DNA from: Pseudomonadota bacterium
Lineage (GTDB): Bacteria > Pseudomonadota > Alphaproteobacteria > Acetobacterales > Acetobacteraceae
NCBI GenBank assembly: GCA_021798375.1
Contig: JAJZHU010000109.1
Location: 1-7,675 of the forward strand
Length of the DNA: 7,675 nucleotides
Direction: 5' to 3'
Of this stretch, positions 6,079 to 7,675 are shown one piece after another. The first letter of the stretch is position 1, and each line of letters begins with the position of its first letter. The position numbers and the translations under genes are program-made. Under the pieces are notes generated by a model that was not told the origin of the DNA, made no database searches, and was given only the letters and a program-made list of their open reading frames with translations.

Positions 6079-6946
6079 ACTTCCTCAACCCCAACAGTCT
6101 GATCGCGTTTTCCTTCATGATCAAAGGCCGCACATCGTCCCTGATCGGCAATTTCTCGAAATCCGCGATCCAGCGATCCGGCGTGATCAAGGGAAAATCA
6201 GAACCGAACAGCATTTTATGTTTCAACAATGTGTTGGCATACTGAATCAGTATCGGCGGAAAATATTTCGGCGACCAGCCGGAAAGATCGATATAAACCT
6301 GCGGCTTGTGCGTCGCCACCGCCAGAGCTTCTTCCTGCCAGGGAAACGAAGGATGCGCCATGATGATCGGCATGTCGGGAAAATCGGCGGCCACATCGTC
6401 AAGATACATCGGATGGGAATATTTCAGCCGGATATTCCCCCCACCCGGCATTCCCGCGCCAATGCCGGTTTGTCCGGTGTGAAACAGCGCCGGCAATTTA
6501 TATTCCGAAATTAATTCATACAGCGGATACGCCATCCGGTCATTGGGGTAAAACCCCTGCGCCGAAGGGTGAAATTTGAAACCCTTCACGCCGTATTGTT
6601 CGATCAGGCGCCGCGCCTCGCGCAACCCCATCTTGCCCCGCGACGGATCAATGCTGACAAACGGAATCATCACGTCGGCGTTCAGCGCCACCTGTTCGGC
6701 CACTTCGTCGTTCGGCACGCGCGGCAATCCGGTATGGCATTCGCAATCCACCGGAAAAATCACGCACGCCATCTTGCGTTCACGGTAATAGGCGGCCACT
6801 TCGGCGATGCTGGGCTGCCCCATGCCGCCCTTGAAATATTTCTCCTTGGCCTTTTCCCACTCCAATGCCTCTTCTTCCAAAGCAACGCGGCAGGATTTTT
6901 CCGCATGGGTGTGGATGTCGATGGCCACCAGTTCATCTAAATTCAT
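6077..6946 (-). CDS. Amidohydrolase-2 family TIM-barrel metal-dependent hydrolase (possible 4-hydroxyphenyl-beta-ketoacyl-CoA hydrolase)
   Basis: This 289-residue cytosolic protein has the metal-ligand layout of the amidohydrolase superfamily: DIHTH (His12, His14), FHTG (His156), AHPSFPW (His198) and GSDFP (Asp250). KFHPSAQGFYPND (His126 region) and the C-terminal KENAIRLLGL are also typical. Relatives in the amidohydrolase-2 branch include decarboxylases (ACMSD, gamma-resorcylate decarboxylase), hydratases, and CouO-type proteins proposed to hydrolyse 4-hydroxyphenyl-beta-ketoacyl-CoA in p-coumarate catabolism of Rhodococcus. The HTGQTGIGAGMPGG and DLSGWSPKYFPP segments look most like the CouO-type group, but this is from memory of those sequences. 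The start overlaps the stop of the upstream carboxylase subunit (ATGA), so the products are probably made in fixed ratio and act in one pathway. The superfamily is certain; the reaction is a hypothesis. Confidence 0.85.
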   Translation of the reverse strand: MNLDELVAIDIHTHAEKSCRVALEEEALEWEKAKEKYFKGGMGQPSIAEVAAYYRERKMACVIFPVDCECHTGLPRVPNDEVAEQVALNADVMIPFVSIDPSRGKMGLREARRLIEQYGVKGFKFHPSAQGFYPNDRMAYPLYELISEYKLPALFHTGQTGIGAGMPGGGNIRLKYSHPMYLDDVAADFPDMPIIMAHPSFPWQEEALAVATHKPQVYIDLSGWSPKYFPPILIQYANTLLKHKMLFGSDFPLITPDRWIADFEKLPIRDDVRPLIMKENAIRLLGLRK

Positions 6947-7675
6947 GTCGCCGCATTCCGCAAAGGGGTCAAAATTTCGGGTTCGGTGGCCTGCGGCCCG
7001 CGCAGCACCAAGGTAAAATCCGGTTTCTGAATCGCAAGCTCGCTTGCCGCCGGGCGCGTGGCCAACCCTTCGAGCAGCTTCAGCACCGGACGCAACTGCG
7101 GATTATAATGCCGCTTGGCCGGCCCCGCCGCAACCATGGCATCAACCTGTTCGGCCGGCATGGTGGCGCGCAACAGCAATTCCTCGTCCGAAATCCCCGC
7201 CCTGAAACGCTTGCGCAATTCCGCCAGCGACAGCGGCGCGGGCTCGCTCGCCAATTCACGCGCGCGCGGGCGGTCAAGAATGCGGTCCCTCACATTCGGA
7301 TCCAGCCCGCCGGTGGGCCGCCCGAAACTGCCCAGCACATAGCGGATCACCTGATCCGAAACATTGCCATAGCGCTCGCCCAGGATGTTATACAGCGCCT
7401 GGGTGCACACCATCTGCGGAAACGGCGTAACCATGATGGGATAACCCAACTCCGCGCGCACCTGCGTGACCTCGTTCATCACATCGTCAAACCGATGTTC
7501 AAGTTTCAATTCGCGCAATTGCCGCCGCGTGGTCGACATCACGCCGCCCGCCACCTGATGACGCAAAAACGCCGCGTCATAATCCTGCGGCCTTCCCACC
7601 GGGTGCCCCTCGGCCTTGGCCAGATCGCCGAAATAATCGGCCACGCGGGCCAACGCCTTGTCGTTGATATCCACC
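6943..7675 (-). CDS. Carboxyltransferase subunit of a biotin-dependent carboxylase (pyruvate carboxylase subunit B / oxaloacetate decarboxylase alpha type), 5'-truncated
   Basis: The minus-strand frame is open to the right edge of the window, so the N-terminal HMGL-like TIM barrel with the metal and catalytic Lys sites is not visible. The 244 codons seen are the conserved carboxylase (PYC_OADA) domain: HQVAGG, then FDDVMNEVTQVRAELGYPIM, VTPFPQMVCTQALYNIL, ERYGNVSDQVIRYVLGSFGRP, and a helical tail with LSLAELRKRFRAGISDEELL. Family members move CO2 between carboxybiotin and an alpha-carbon acceptor such as pyruvate. There is no biotinyl domain and no MKM biotinylation motif. The protein ends about 60 residues after that helical tail, so biotin must be on a separate carrier protein, presumably encoded further right. 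The stop overlaps the amidohydrolase start. The acceptor is unknown: pyruvate is the default, and an aromatic ketone is a context-based alternative. Confidence 0.82.
   Translation of the reverse strand, partial: VDINDKALARVADYFGDLAKAEGHPVGRPQDYDAAFLRHQVAGGVMSTTRRQLRELKLEHRFDDVMNEVTQVRAELGYPIMVTPFPQMVCTQALYNILGERYGNVSDQVIRYVLGSFGRPTGGLDPNVRDRILDRPRARELASEPAPLSLAELRKRFRAGISDEELLLRATMPAEQVDAMVAAGPAKRHYNPQLRPVLKLLEGLATRPAASELAIQKPDFTLVLRGPQATEPEILTPLRNAAT

Overview
The window is GC-rich, densely packed bacterial DNA, with mostly short gaps, two ATGA start/stop overlaps and strong third-position G/C bias. It looks proteobacterial. PrpC closely resembles the beta/gamma-proteobacterial methylcitrate synthase, and the catabolic gene mix suggests an alpha- or beta-proteobacterium that degrades aromatics. 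The exact lineage cannot be fixed from the sequence. No rRNA, tRNA, CRISPR array, transposase or phage gene is visible.

Layout, left to right. (1) Positions 1-1432 (+) hold the C-terminal ~90% of a flavoprotein of the vanillyl-alcohol oxidase / 4-cresol dehydrogenase (PchF) family. It ends at a strong GCAA-loop hairpin (1448-1479). (2) Positions 1502-6049 (+) hold a propionate-catabolism (methylcitrate cycle) locus. In order it contains a TTGTCGACAA palindrome and a promoter-like sequence that would give a leaderless mRNA, a GntR/FCD regulator, prpD (overlapping the regulator by ATGA), an AT-rich ~120-bp palindromic element, prpC and prpB. (3) A hairpin at 6051-6078 separates prpB from a convergent pair on the minus strand. 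That pair is a biotin-dependent-carboxylase carboxyltransferase subunit (5' part outside the window) and, overlapping its stop by ATGA, a TIM-barrel amidohydrolase.

How the genes work together. PrpC condenses propionyl-CoA with oxaloacetate to 2-methylcitrate. PrpD dehydrates it to 2-methylaconitate. After rehydration by an aconitase not encoded here, PrpB cleaves 2-methylisocitrate to pyruvate and succinate. The FCD regulator very likely controls this operon. The flanking genes suggest a source for the propionyl-CoA. A 4-alkylphenol-oxidising flavoprotein, a biotin carboxylase subunit and an amidohydrolase resembling 4-hydroxyphenyl-beta-ketoacyl-CoA hydrolases would fit degradation of a p-hydroxyphenylalkane side chain whose end product enters the methylcitrate cycle. 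That link is inference from gene neighbourhood.

The most notable sequence-level oddities are three. The flavoprotein has alanine at the position of the covalent-FAD tyrosine of 4-cresol dehydrogenase, and alanine at the Glu427/Thr457 catalytic position. The prpD-prpC gap holds a palindromic element. The prp genes appear to have mixed ancestry.
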